DNA from: Solanum dulcamara
Lineage: Eukaryota > Streptophyta > Magnoliopsida > Solanales > Solanaceae
NCBI RefSeq assembly: GCF_947179165.1
Contig: NC_077248.1
Coordinates: forward strand, 54,607,732 to 54,671,731
Direction: 5' to 3'
Length of the DNA: 64,000 nt
Below are positions 45,241-57,605 of this stretch, piece by piece. A program made the translations under genes and the position numbers. The first letter of the stretch is position 1. Every line of letters starts with the position of its first letter. Below the pieces are notes generated by a model. That model was not told where the DNA came from, did not search any database, and saw only the letters and a program-made list of their open reading frames with translations.

Positions 45241-46990
45241 AGAATGAATTGGATTTCTTCTTATCATGCTATTCTTGACTGTTATTCTAAGACTATTACA
45301 TTAGCAATACTTTGTGTCCCAAAGATCGAGTGGACGGATACTAGTGGTTCTTATCCTAGTAAGGTCATCTCTGACATCTATGCTTAGAGGTTTATTAATA
45401 AAGGGTGCATGTCTTATTTGGCTTTTATTTGGGATACTAGCATTGAGTCACCTCCTATGGAGTCTATCTCCATGGTTAAGGAGTTTGCCGATGTATTTCC
45501 AATCGATCTTCTTGGTGTTCCTCTGCATAAGGACATTGACTTTGCTATTGATTTGGAGTCGAGCACTAAGCCTATTTCTATTCCTCTATATTGTATGGCT
45601 CCATCTTAGTTGAAGAAGTTGAAGGAACAATTGCAAAATTCATTGAGTAAGAGCTTTATTCGCCCTAGTATGTCACCTTGGGGTGCAGCAGTTCTATTTG
45701 TGAAGAAAAGATAGATCCATGAGGATGCACATTGATTATAGACAGTGGAATAAGGTGACTATTAAGAAAAAGTATCCTCTTCTCCATTTTTATGATTTGT
45801 TTGATCACCTTCAGGGATTGGCTTTGTTATCTAAGATTGATTTGAGGTCTGGTTATCATCAGCTGAGGATTATACGTTTGGATATTCCCAAGACAACTTT
45901 TCAGACCCATTATGGCCATTATAAGTTCTTGGTTATGTCATTTGGACTGAATACCCCCCAGCATCATTCGTGGAGTTGATTAACAGGGTGTTCCACCTGT
46001 ATTTAGACTCCTTTGTGATTGTTTTCATTAATGATATCTTGGTGTATTCCAATACCGAGGAGGATCATGCTTATCATTTGAGGTCGGCACTTCAGAAATT
46101 TAGAGAGCAGAAGTTATATGCAAAGTTCTCCACATGTGAGTTTTGGATTTATTCTATGGTATTTCAAGGACATGTGATGTCTAAGAAGGATATTAGAGTG
46201 GATCCAGCTAAGATTGAGGCATTTAGAGGCTGGACTAGGCCTACTTTCCCTACTGATTTTTGATGTTTTATGGGGTTGACTGGTTATTACAGATGCTTCG
46301 TGCAGGGATTTTCTACTATTGTGGCTCATTTGATTAGACTGACTCAGAAAGTAGTAGATTTTAATTGATCCTATGAGTATGAGGTGATTCTTTCAAAATC
46401 TCAAGACTTTATTGACTTCAGCTCCTGTTTTGACTTTATTTGAGAAGGGTGAGCACTTTACCATGAATTGTGATGCTTCCGGATTTGGTTTAAGTGGGTG
46501 TTGATGAAGAAAGGGAAGGTGGTTGCATATGCTTCTAGAAAGCTAAAGTTCCATGAGAAAAACTATCCTACTCACGATTTGGAGTCAGTGCCAATGGTGC
46601 TTGTATTGAAGCTATGGTGTCATTACTTGTATGGTGTGCAATATGAGGTATTTACCGATCACCAAAGTCTTTAGTACATCTTCAGTCAGATGGATTTGAA
46701 CTTGATTCAACGTAGATGACTTGAGTTACTGAAGGACTATGACATGACTATCTTGTATCATCTAGGGAAGGCCAATATGGTGACTAATGATTTGAGTAGG
46801 ATGGCTCCTAGTATGGGGGGTCTCACAACGATTAGTGTTGACAGGATGTCTTTGGCTAGAGATGTTTAGAGGTTAGCTAACAACTTTGTCCGTTTGTAGG
46901 TTTCTGAGGAGAGTGGAGGTCTTATTACTTTATTAAGGCTCGCTCTTCATTAGTTGACCAGATTCAAGAGCGACAGCTTGATGATGAGAA
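45241..46990 (+). pseudogene. Element A reverse transcriptase and RNase H
   Basis: The frame resumes after element B with SSYHAILDCYSKTITL, and passes (with stops) through a linker ending AVLFVKKR. The reverse transcriptase reads [50 protein letters not shown], the box FINDILVYSNTEED (one catalytic Asp changed to Asn), SALQKFREQKLYAKFS and FMGLTGYYRCF. RNase H follows, with [27 protein letters not shown] and VFTDHQSL. There are multiple stops and at least three frameshifts. It belongs to the same element as 27600-28558. Confidence 0.88.
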
Positions 46991-48370
46991 TTTATGTCTC
47001 ATTTGAGATAATGTGTTGAGAGGTGAAGCCAAGGAGGCTAGACTTTATTTAGATGATGTTTTGAGGATCAAGGGCAGAATTTGCTTGCCCAAGATTGGTG
47101 ACTTGATTAGGTTGATTCTAGAGAAGGCTCATTGTTCTCGATATATTATTCACCCGAGTGTGGCGAAGATCTATCATGATCTGAGCCAACACTACTAGTG
47201 GTGTGGGTTGAAGAAGGACATTGCAGAGTTTATATCCAAGTGTTTGACCTATCAATAGGTCAAGTGTGAGCACCAGCAGCCCGAAGGAGTGATTCATAGG
47301 ATGACCATTCCTATATGGAAGTGGGAGCGGATCACCATTGATTTTATTATGGGTTTGCCTACCATAGTGGGTGGTTATGATTCTATTTGGGTAGTTGTTG
47401 ACAGACTGACCAAGTCTGCTAATTTCATCCCAGTTTAACTAAAGTATACGACAAATAAGCTAGCTTAGTTGTACATTAGTCAAATTGTTTGGGTTTATAG
47501 GGTGTCTAATCTATTGTTTTTTATCGGGGTTTATTGTTTACTTCGCACTTTTGGAGGGCATTACAACATGGTTTGGGTACTAGGCTTGATATGAGTACAA
47601 CTTTTCACCCACAGACCGATGGCCAGTCTGAGCGGATGATTTAGGTGCTAGAGGACATGTTTTGAGCCCGTGTTATTAATTTTGGTGCTAGATGGGATTA
47701 ATATTTTCCTTTTGTGGAGTTTTCACACAATAACAGTTATCACTCCAGTATTCAGATGGCCCTATTCGATGTGTTGTATGATAGACGGTGTCGATCTCTA
47801 ATTAGTTGGTTTGATTTAGCTGAGATAGACTCTTTAGACGCAGACTTGCTTAGAGATTCCAAGGAGCAGGTTTGTATTATTCAGGGTAGAATCTTGACAG
47901 CCCAAAGTAGGCAGAAGAGTTATGCAGATCAGAGAGTTCGACTATTAGAGTTCATGGAGGGTGATTATCTTTGGCTCCGAATGTCGCCCATGAAGGGCTT
48001 GATGTGGTTCGGGAAGAAGGGAGAGATTAGCCCTCGGTTCATTGGCCCATTTGAGAGTTTGGAGCGAGTGGTAGAGGTGGCTTAAAGATTGGCCTTGCCA
48101 CCTAGCTTGTCAGCGGTACATCCTGTTTTCCATATTTTCATGCTCCAAAAGTATCTTTCAAACGAGTCCTATATGATCTCCCTTGATTTAATAGAGTTGG
48201 GTCTAGATTTGACATTTGAGGAGGAGCCCATGGCTATTAAGGATAGACAAGTCTGTAAGCTTAGGACCAAGGAGATTGCTTCAGTGAAGGTATAATGGAA
48301 GTACCGTTCAGTTAAATAGGTGACTTGGGAATTGTATGATGACATGTGTACCTGATATCCCCAGCTTTTC
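46991..48370 (+). pseudogene. Element A integrase and chromodomain-like tail
   Basis: The zinc-binding region reads HPSVAKIYHDLSQHY…GLKKDIAEFISKCLTYQ. The catalytic core starts WKWERITIDFIMGLP, then DSIWVVVDRLTKSANF. Later blocks ([16 protein letters not shown]) are only legible across frame changes. From 47714 the line EFSHNNSYHSSIQMA, QSRQKSYADQR, GEISPRFIGPFE, HPVFHIFMLQKY, TKEIASVKV and YPQLF marks the integrase tail and a chromodomain-like end. Several stops are present. It ends about 65 bases before the 3' LTR. Confidence 0.85.
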
Positions 48371-48434
48371 GATGCTTTAGGTACTTTTCTTTACTTTATG
48401 TTCAAGGATAAATATGGTTTTTAGTGATGGATGA

Positions 48435-51055
48435 TGTAATGATCCTGAAGGTTATTTTTAGTAATTTTCACAAAATGACTGTTTTACCCCTCCCGATAGT
48501 TTTTCCAAGTAATGTTTGATCAGTTTTCGAAGTTTTTTCTGTGAAATCCCTTGAAAAGTTAAGATTTTTGGAAAAAATGAGTTTTGAAGGCTTAAGTAGT
48601 TAAATAGTGGTATGCGGTATCATTCAGAGTTTCTAGTCTCAAAATAGAATTCTGTCGATTTCATCAGCTCCAAAATATAGAATATGGTCTAGGAGAGTTG
48701 ACGGAATCAGATTCGGGATTATATCATAAATTTGAGGTCCTAAGTTGGAAATTATTGAGTTTTTGATCATAGAGTTGACTTTGGTCAAGATTTGAAGTTT
48801 TGATTCTCAGAATGAAATTTTGACGACTCCGTTGGATTCAGGGGATGATTTTAGGCGTAGGAGTGGTCTTGGTTTAATTTTTAGAGGGACCGAGCTTGAT
48901 TTGAATTTTAAGGCCAAAAGTTAGTTTCGTTGCGAGTTTTGGGTCAAAAAGATCTCAAATTTGAATTCTGACAGATTCGTTGAGTCTGAAACTTCGAATT
49001 TAGTTGGTTACACATATGGTTTGTGTGCACGGGATTCTGAACGAATTCTGAGGGTGGAATCTATGAAAATTATGCTAAGTGTGGTTGCTGTCAACTGAGG
49101 TTTGGTGCTCAACCCTTCGCATCGCGGGCTATGGGCATTTAGTATAATCTATATATCTTAAAAGGATCATTAGAAGTCTTATCCTCTATCTTTTATCCCC
49201 TAACATAGGTTTGAATGCTTCTACTGTTTTATTGTTATCTCCAGATGCAGAGGACGCTAGTTCTCATCCGTTGTTCTCTCTTCATTCTTATACACCTGTT
49301 GGACTGTCTATCCTTCCTTCCTTTGATTAGATAGATTAAACCATCCAAGAGGCTCGACTGCGATCGTGGAAGCCTTGCCTCTATCGCGTAGGGTGATGGC
49401 CCTCCTTCTAAGCTTTCGTGGAGTAGTCCCTGAGTTTGCCTCCACCTTCGCGGAGTAAGTGGGCTGCGTTTGTGGAGGATATTAATGATCTGAACAGTAG
49501 ACATTTCCCAAGGAAGGAAAATAGGCTATTTTCTACCATTTTTGTAAATTGGGAGCTCGTGGGTGACGATTTCAAAGGAGATTTTTGCGAGAATTTTTTT
49601 GGGTAAGTAATTTTAACCCATAATCTTTATTACCCACCGAATGTATTTTGATTTTAACCTCAAAATTAGTGTTTTTGATTTTATAAAATTGGGGTTTTTT
49701 AAGAACTTGGTGTTTTTGATTAAATGACGATTAAAAATTGATTTAAGCTCATTTTTGAATTGGTTTTCACCATTGAATCCCAAATGCATTGGGGAATATT
49801 TTCATATAAAATTTTTCAGACTTAAACCCCATTTTTGAATCGGATTTTGAGTCATTTTGACTATTTCACCCGAATTTTGTGTTTTTGGCGTTGTTTATTT
49901 TGGAATTTAATTGTGAATTATTATTTGGTTAGATTGTGGTGATTTGAACACTATTCGAAAGAAAAAGTCTCAAGTGAGTGATTGACAGAGTATCAATTAA
50001 AGCAAGTGAACTTCTAAAACCCCATATATCTTGTAGAATACTTTGAATTTTCTTTCGTATGTATGATGGGGAGTAATGGAAACAAGGTTTGAAACTTTAA
50101 TCATGTGAATTGTACTTAATGAAAGAACGGGGTAATAAAAGGCAATGTGTGATATGATTGTGATCGGAAACGTGAACTTCTTGACTTAAAATTGATGTGA
50201 GTTTGAGGAAATGTTGTGATAGCCTTAATGTGATTGTAAACTAAATGAAATTGTCATTTGTTTATTGTTGATTATGGGAATTTATTTGGAAATATTTGCT
50301 CACAGATGGATCCTTATTAATATGATGAAAAAGGGGCAATGAAATTGAGATTTGATGACCTAGAATAATGTGAATAATGTAAATATTGGTGTTGAGGTAC
50401 TATTGATAGTGTGACGTGATTTGCATTGACATAGACTGCGTTGTGACGGTGAACACTATTATTTTCTTGTAATTTATTTGAACATGCTTATTTGCATTAG
50501 TTCTGGAATACTTTAATGAGATCCGATTGATACTGATGCCGATGAAAAATGGATTCGATGATTGACACTTATGTCGATGGAAAATAGCTCCGGCGATTGA
50601 TACTTATGCCAATGGGAAATGGTTCAAGCGATTGATGATTATGCCGATGAAAAATGGTTCTAACGGATACTTGGACCTTGTACGTCCCTCATGGATTCTG
50701 GCCGCTATACAGCGGATGTGTATCACTAGGACAGACATGCATCACTTTACATGACATCACATTGCATTGCATTACATCTTATCTGTTATCATGAAGTTGT
50801 GTATATACCCCTTTTTGCCTTTGTGATTGATACACTTGAGGACGATGTGACTTATTCGGTGATGGTGATGAGCTGTTGTTGATCTATGTGCTATATGAAC
50901 TGTGTAGTCTAGATTGGGCTGTAGTTGATGAGGTTCGGTTTGGATGAAAGGAGTTCTAGTGTTCTATTAGATTTACTTTGTTTTGTTAGGTGGCTTGCTG
51001 GGTACCATTTTGTTTGGTACTCACTCCTTGCTATCTACACAAGTCTCGATGTCTT
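48435..51055 (+). repeat. 3' LTR of element A (right end truncated)
   Basis: It starts TGTAATGATCCTGAAGG soon after the polyprotein end. It contains LTR-type landmarks ('ggtaccattttgtttggtact' near 51000) but stops short of the usual ...GACA end; from about 51056 the sequence changes character. The matching 5' LTR is missing, so neither TSD nor age can be read. It includes a 35-base tandem repeat (50524-50664). Confidence 0.72.
50524..50664 (+). repeat. 35-bp tandem repeat in element A LTR, 4 copies
   Basis: Four imperfect copies of a unit like 'cgattgatacttatgccgat' plus 'gaaaaatggttc' begin at about 50524, 50558, 50594 and 50629. Confidence 0.85.
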
Positions 51056-51450
51056 TGTTTTTCAAATAGAATAAAGCATAATAAAAAGGGACAAGGGAGA
51101 TCACCATTAGCAATTAGCTACCTCTAAAGTATCCTCAAAAGCCTCGGATAAGAAAAAAGGAATATCTGAATCACGATCGAAATTGGAACCTACACAAATT
51201 ATTATAATACTTGCTATTTGATCAATTAATGTTCGACTCTCTTAGCACTATTGATCCTTCTCAATGAGTGGCGATGTAGATGATGTGGTGGAACTTTAAA
51301 ATCATTATCACTAATATATTCATTTTTCTCCAGCCTCATTATTCTACTCTTCTTCTTATTTGCTTTATTTTTTCTTTGTCTCTTCATAAGAGAAAAAATT
51401 ATTTTGAGTATTATGAATGACAATAGAAGAAATTTAATAAAGAATCTTAT

Positions 51451-51560
51451 GAAGTAAGAATGTCAATTTGTATGTTCTAATATATGTAGAAACGTCCCTT
51501 CTTAAGAAGTAAGAATGTCAATTTGTATGTTCTAAAATATGTAGAAACGTCCCTCCTCTC
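51451..51560. repeat. 55-bp tandem duplication
   Basis: 'gaagtaagaatgtcaatttg…' starting at 51451 is repeated at 51506 with only a base or two of difference over 55 bases, so the duplication is recent. Confidence 0.9.
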
Positions 51561-52499
51561 CTTCTGAAAACAAATATTTTTAGGATGATATTATTTCATG
51601 AATTGATGTTTAGTTTCGATATTCGTCAATTGATGACTCATTTACTAGTTCAAAAGATTTAAGAGTAATTATATTATTGAAAAAGATCACACTCACCTTG
51701 CTTTGAGTTACATCAGGACCATCAAGTGAGGTCACAATGTTTTTTTTTCTTGTAACATCTCATACTCTAAAATGCAACAAACTTCAAGATTTAGCATCCT
51801 CACTCATCTTCTGCATATATGTTTTTCCTGATATATAGAATATATAAAATTAAGATATCATAAACATAAGCAAATTAAGTAGGTATTGGAATAATTTCGA
51901 GACAAAAATAGATAATAAGATGCAACAAATAAACAATACATATGTGTGCCCAAAATACTAACTCTTCGCAAGAATATTGATGGCTTCTTCCTGCTGCCTT
52001 ACCATTGCAATTTGCAACACACCGATAGCTTGGTTAAAAAAGGGATGGATCAGATGAAAATACAGTCAAATTCATTTTGTAAAACATCTTCATTATTCTT
52101 TGTTTTTTTTTGGTAAAAGAAAGATCTTCATTCATCTATAGTCCTCCTTTTTGTAAATTGCAGTCGTATAGGTTTTTCTGGAAAAACCAATAAATACAAA
52201 ATGTTACATAAATAGAGAATCAAAAAAAGTAAAATCAAGATTTGAGAGATTGTAGAAAAGAATGAAAAATACTATATGGCTGCAAACGTGGGTGGAAGTT
52301 TTAATACTTTTGAAATGACAGTTTTTTCTTTTCGTTTTTTTAAATTTTATTGACAGTTTTTTTAAAAAAAAATTGTTTACAGTTTTTTTCGTGATTTTTA
52401 ATTTAAAAGGCTCTTAAAAATTTATTTATATGATAATTATTATTTTTTAAAAAGAGGACAACGTGGGAAAATTCGATTTTTATTTTATGTGAAGTTTCA

Positions 52500-52500
<1 letters not shown>

Positions 52501-52562
<62 letters not shown>
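52501..52562. repeat. (TTA)n microsatellite
   Basis: About 20 uninterrupted TTA/ATT trinucleotides. The poly-Ile frame on the minus strand is an artefact of it. Confidence 0.97.
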
Positions 52563-52564
<2 letters not shown>

Positions 52565-53923
52565 AGTGTTTTTTTCATTATCTGCATTTGTTTTGCTATA
52601 AATAAGATGGAGTTTTAAATACAACTTTACAGTTACATCACCCTATTTTTTAGAATATTTTTAACATTATCTTTTATTTAATTATAAAAAATACTTTTAA
52701 ATCATTTTTAAAATTAAATAGTAATTATTATTTAAACCTATTATATGTAATTATTTTTAATTATTTAAAAAATCTATTTTTTGTGGTTCTAGGCGTTTTC
52801 ACCTCTCTTATTATATATAGATAGAAGATAGATTTATATTTTTTAAAAAGATAGATCTTAATCAGTTACCTTAATTTTGGGAAGTCACCACAAAACTACT
52901 TCATACAAATTTAAAAGTGACCTCAATAATTTAAAAAAATTAACGGCAGTAATAATTGGAGATAAATTAATTAATTAATTTGATAACCATATAAGACAAA
53001 AATTAATGTTCTAGTTGTTATTAAAAAAAGAATTAAAAAAACGTTATTTACTCTTTTGTTAATCGTATTTAGTGAATTTGCAAAAAAAATATCAATTTAT
53101 TTTTTTATTTTTACGATATTTTATTAATTTGGTTAATCAGATTTTAGAGTTTGTGCATAAATAGGAAGTTTTAAAACTCCGTATTTAAATTCTAATTGTA
53201 ATTTTAAAAATATAATTTTATGAAAAAAGTTAGTTACTCAATTTTTATATTGATTTTTTATTTAAATAAAGAATTTAAAGTTTTTAAAAATTTTAATTTT
53301 TAAATAGATCATTTAATTTTTTTTTATTTTTTATTTATATCACGTTAATTTTAAGTAATTCTTTAAAAAAATATTTTCAATTTTTGTTTTTGAATTTATT
53401 ATAATTACAAATTACAAATAATTGATTTTAATGTCTCCTATTTTATGTGTCCTTTTTTTCAAATTTATAAATTAAATTTTTATTTTTTTGTTATTTAAAA
53501 TATGAAATTGTGAGAAAATTGTGGCGCTTACACGTGACGCTTTTGTTTCTCTTATTATATTTAGATAGATGTTTCCAAATTTGTTAAAATGACAAAGTAT
53601 TGACTTTAAAATGACTTTATTTTGTGATCGTAAAAAAAATAGAAGCCACCAAGCCAGGCTTGTCATGCCGAATACTATTTATACTATTGGTTATAGTCGT
53701 TGCAAATTGAACCGTCTTGTGTATATATAGTAGATGTCGAATCCCTTTCGACTAGTTTGTATTTCTACTCTTCAGATTTTGAACCCCTTAATGAAAATTT
53801 TGGCTTCGCCATTGTCCGCTTCCAAACCATTTTGAGCGACAAATTGAGTTAGAGTCCCATTTATTCGTGTTGGGGTTGTCGAATTTGCGTTCTTTAAAAA
53901 TGTTGTTACTAATGACCCAACAA

Positions 53924-54633
53924 TGTTCTGGGTTTTGGTAATGACAAAGTAAACTAGATTCATACATGTTGCACGACATAAAGATTAAAACACAAGGGTT
54001 ACAACAAAAAGAAAATAAAAGTCAAAAGCGCAGCAAACAAGGAAAGCAACATAATGAGGACTCCTAAAAGGAAAAGAATTGGGTGGACAAATAGTTTTTC
54101 AAATAGTACTCAATTAGTTTTACTTTTGCAAACACTATAAAAGGAAATTGCATCACTAATTGTAGCAGTTTTTGCAAATCTGATATTGAATTTCTCAAGC
54201 AAAGGCAAGACAACGTTTCAAGAGCAAAACATTGAAGAAAGAAGAACTAGAGTTAGGTTTTTTTTCTGAAAGTTAATTCATGTGTTTGAACTCTACTTAG
54301 GAATATTATTGAGTTATAATTTTCTAAGGTACAAAGTGAGGCTTGTAACAAGAAGTGGGCTTGACCTTTTAGAGAGTTTGAGTTGCGATTATAGTTAATC
54401 ATTAGAGTTAGGAGTTAGAGTTAGTTATTTGATTATTGAGTTGTAATCTAAACTTCTCTTTGAAAGTTAGTGAAGTTTGGTGGAAATCCTACGAGATGTA
54501 GGTTGTGGTTTTTCTTCCCTTGATCAAAGAGGTTTTCCACAATAAATTATGTGTCTTGTCTTTACTGTTTACGTTTGTATTACTAGTTCAAGAACTTGGT
54601 TCTTGAAATTGGTAGGTGGTATAGGTTTCTTCA
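53924..54633 (+). repeat. 5' LTR of element D
   Basis: The proposed start is TGTTCTGGGTTTTGG and the end TTTCTTCA, followed by the primer site. A TATA box ACTATAAAAGG lies near 54134-54144. The start is less certain than the end because the 3' LTR is not available for comparison. Confidence 0.65.
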
Positions 54634-54634
54634 A

Positions 54635-54647
54635 TTGGTATCAGAGC
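54635..54647 (+). promoter_or_regulatory. Primer binding site of element D
   Basis: TTGGTATCAGAGC, matching the plant initiator-Met tRNA end, two bases after the LTR. Confidence 0.92.
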
Positions 54648-54687
54648 AGGTTTTTTCACTCAAAGTTTCAAATCTTGAAAAGGATCA

Positions 54688-56093
54688 ATGGCTGCACCAC
54701 CTACTGCAAAAGAAGAACAATCACAGACAAGATCGCCACTATTCAATGGTAAATACCACGGATGGTGGAAAAACAAGATGATAGATCACATGATAAGAGA
54801 TAGTACAGAACACAGGTACCAAAAGACAGAAAGGAGTGAAATACGAAAGATTAACTGGCAATTCAAAACAACGCAAGGGCTAAGAAGATTTTAATTTGTG
54901 GAATCGGTCCAGATGAATACAACAAAGTCTCTGCTTGTCGGGATGCAAAGGCAATATGGGACACCTTGCAAACTTCCCACGTGGGAACCAATCAAGTGAA
55001 GAAATCCAAGATTGATAGTCTGAATCGACAATATGAACTATTCAGAATGATGGATGGAGAAACAATTCAATACATGCATACCAGGTTCACTACCATAATC
55101 AATGAAATCTATTCTTTAGGTGAAGTAATTCCAACTAGAAAAGCTATCAGGAAACTCCTAAGTATTCTTCCTAAATCATGAGAAAGAAAAGTAGAAGCGA
55201 TTACTAAGGCACGCGATCTTGACATTAGGATGATGGACGACCTCATTGGAAGTCTGTTGACCTATGAATCAAAGAAGAGCCAACAGAAAGAAATCAAAGG
55301 CAAAAGGAAAGAGAAGAACCTGGTTCTTAAAGCCACCGAGAAAGATGAATTTGAAGAGGAGAATATAACTCTGATAACAAAAATGTTTCAAAGAATGCTG
55401 AGAAAAAGGCAAACAAGTCATAGGAGACAATCTCAGAGAACCACTGAAAAATACTTGAGAGAGAAACTATGTCACAAGTGTGGAAGTCCAAATCACTTCA
55501 TCAACTTCTGCCAATTGTGAGTCTTGGAGTACAAAAAGAATAACCCTGAAAGAATCAAGGACGTCAGGAGTGATCAATACTTTCCTACAAATCAAAAAAT
55601 GACCAATCAAGAGGCTGACATGACTGTGAAGAAAGATTTTGCAGCAATGAAAAATTATTCTGGAGAAGAGTTTGATGGGACTAAAGCTGAAAATCAGTCA
55701 TTACTAGCAATGGAAAGAGAAAGGGAGTACGACTTCCTAGCACTAGTGGCAATTCCTGAGTCAGATGATGAGGAGAATCATTATCAGTCAAAAGACACAA
55801 TCTTGGCTCGGATGGCTGAAACAGATTTAGAAGAAAATGAAGAGGACAACAAGCATTCCAATGTAAGCTTTCATCAAATCAAAGAAAATATTCATCTATA
55901 TTCCAAAAGAAAACTAGAATCTTTATATGGTGTCCTCATTGATGCATATCATGCAACATGTGCTGCAAAAGAACAGGTGTTGGATGAACATTCAGCCTCG
56001 AGAACAGAGAATGAGACTCTAGAAGCCTTAAAAACAACAATCTTCAAGAAAAAAATAATGGGATTAACTCTTCTAGGAAAGGAAAAGATGTAA
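54688..56093 (+). pseudogene. Element D gag
   Basis: The start ATG at 54688 gives MAAPPTAKEEQSQTR, then PLFNGKYHGWWKNKMIDHM, the usual copia gag opening. After frame changes come DEYNKVSACRDAKAIWDTLQ and QVKKSKIDSLNRQYELFRM, a stop near 55178, then a basic region and a zinc knuckle CHKCGSPNHFINFC (about 55470-55511, all four ligands present). A stop follows at 55518. The next 189-codon stretch (55524-56093) is acidic with DFLALVAIPESDDEEN and a helical segment IKENIHLYSKRKLESLYGVL, the extended gag tail seen in SIRE-type elements. It is not translatable as one protein. Confidence 0.82.
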
Positions 56094-56599
56094 AATACAA
56101 TGTACACCTTGCTCTAGATGAAACTATAAAAAGGTTAAACCATGAGCTACAATCTTTAACTAAAAAGAATAAGGCTCTACTTGAGGATCTTGAGAAAACT
56201 AAAAAGGGAATTGGAGATTAATATGAGATAGGCTAAGTCATCCATATTGCTCGACGATATCCAAAGAAGTCAATCCTCAATTAAACATGGAATAGGTTTC
56301 AAGAATAATTCTATAAAATTTGGTGAAAATTGTTATGATATGCCATGTACTCACTTTGGATAAAATAGTCATCAAATGCACATGTGTCAAAAGAGAAACA
56401 TAGTTATTAAAAACAACCTAACCTATGTGAAAAAAATATCTTATGGAACAGGAATCAGGAAACTGGTTCAAAAATATAAGCACCTACTTAAATGGACTAA
56501 GAAAAACCTAATTCATTCTTTCACTCACAAATAGGGACCCAAGTGGATCTGGGTGCCCAAAACTAATCTCTAATTGATTTTGCAGGAACAGGAAAGAGG

Positions 56600-57130
56600 A
56601 AGACATAAGCAGTGGTACTTAGATAGTGCTTGTTCAAGACACATGCCAGGAAATAAAGAAACTTCCTCTTACTGATGGTTTCCATGGCAGAAGCATAGCT
56701 TTTGGAAAAGAAAGAAAGGCAAAATCATGGGAATTGGCAACGTTAGACCTTCCCATTCCCAAGAAATAGACAATGTGTATTATGTTAAAGAATTAAAATA
56801 TAATCTTCTCAGCGTATCACAAATATGCGACAGAGGGAATGATGTACTCTTTACATCAACTGCATGCAGAGTAACTAGTGCAAAATCAAAGAAACTGGTC
56901 CTTATAGGAAAAAAGCACAAAAATGTCTACAAAATTTATACTATGGATCCAGAAACACCTATGCTAAAAGGCCTAAGTGTAGTTGATGATAATTCATTCT
57001 TATGGCACAAGAGACTGGAGCATGCAAATTTCTCAACAATAAACAAACTGATCGCAAAAGAACTGATATGAGGACTGCCAATGGGAAAATTCAATGAAAA
57101 TCAATTATGTGGAGCGTGTTCCCAATGAAA
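56600..57130 (+). pseudogene. Element D protease and pre-integrase domain
   Basis: The active-site block reads QWYLDSACSRHMPG (from about 56610), with Ala in place of the Gly of the usual DSG. A frameshift follows, then MGIGNVRP…VYYVKELKYNLLSVSQICD, the normal end of the copia protease region. The pre-integrase block LWHKRLEHANFSTINKL carries the HH of the integrase zinc finger, and CGAC the CC half after an in-frame stop. Confidence 0.82.
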
Positions 57131-57134
57131 ACAT

Positions 57135-57605
57135 GTGAGATCGTCATTCAGACCAAAAGGTATGGTAAGCACAAAGAAACCCCTGGAACTGTTGTACATG
57201 GACTTATGTGGACCAATGAGAGTTCAAAGGCGTGGAGGTAAGAGGTATTTGTTTGTTATTGTTGATGATTACACTAGATTCACATGGACTTTGTTCTTAT
57301 GTTCAAAAGATAAGACATATGATGTATTTAAATTTTTTGTGAAACTAGTTCAAAAAAAATTAAAATGTGAATTAATGGGCATCAAATCTGATCATGGAAC
57401 AGAATTCAAAAACTCCAAGTTTCTTGAGTTCTGTGCTAAAAATGGTGTAGATCACAGTTTTTCTACACCACGAACATCACAACAAAATGGTGTAGTGGAG
57501 CGGAAAAATAGATCCTTGGAAGACATGGCAAGAACCATGTTGATTGCCAGTGGTCTTCCTAAGGGGTATTGGGAAGAAGCTGTAAAGTGCATGTTACCTG
57601 ATTAA
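57135..57605 (+). pseudogene. Element D integrase catalytic core
   Basis: This is the best preserved piece of any element in the window. An open stretch of 156 codons holds LLYMDLCGPM (Asp23), VDDYTRFTWTLFL, IKSDHGTEFKN (Asp86) and TSQQNGVVERKNRSL (Glu122). The three acidic residues with 35 residues between the last two form the DD35E triad. The frame ends at a stop after CMLPD and the rest of the integrase C-terminus (57606-58190) is broken. A long hydrophilic, acidic linker follows. Confidence 0.88.

Larger units (their letters stand above)
51056..53923. other. AT-rich intergenic DNA with small repeats
   Basis: No intact gene is seen. Contents: a 55-base direct duplication (51451-51560); a possible exon-like remnant on the minus strand (51700-52040; see findings); a long (TTA)n tract (52501-52562); two places with 'ctcttattatat(a/t)tagatag' after a GC-rich hairpin-like motif (52790-52830 and 53520-53575) that may be Helitron edges; and at 53700-53815 a segment ending 'tgaaaattttggcttcgcca', similar to a common Solanaceae short element border. 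Confidence 0.5.

Noticed and set aside
52403..52624. Frame with a long poly-Ile stretch
   Set aside because: It reads the (TTA)n microsatellite.
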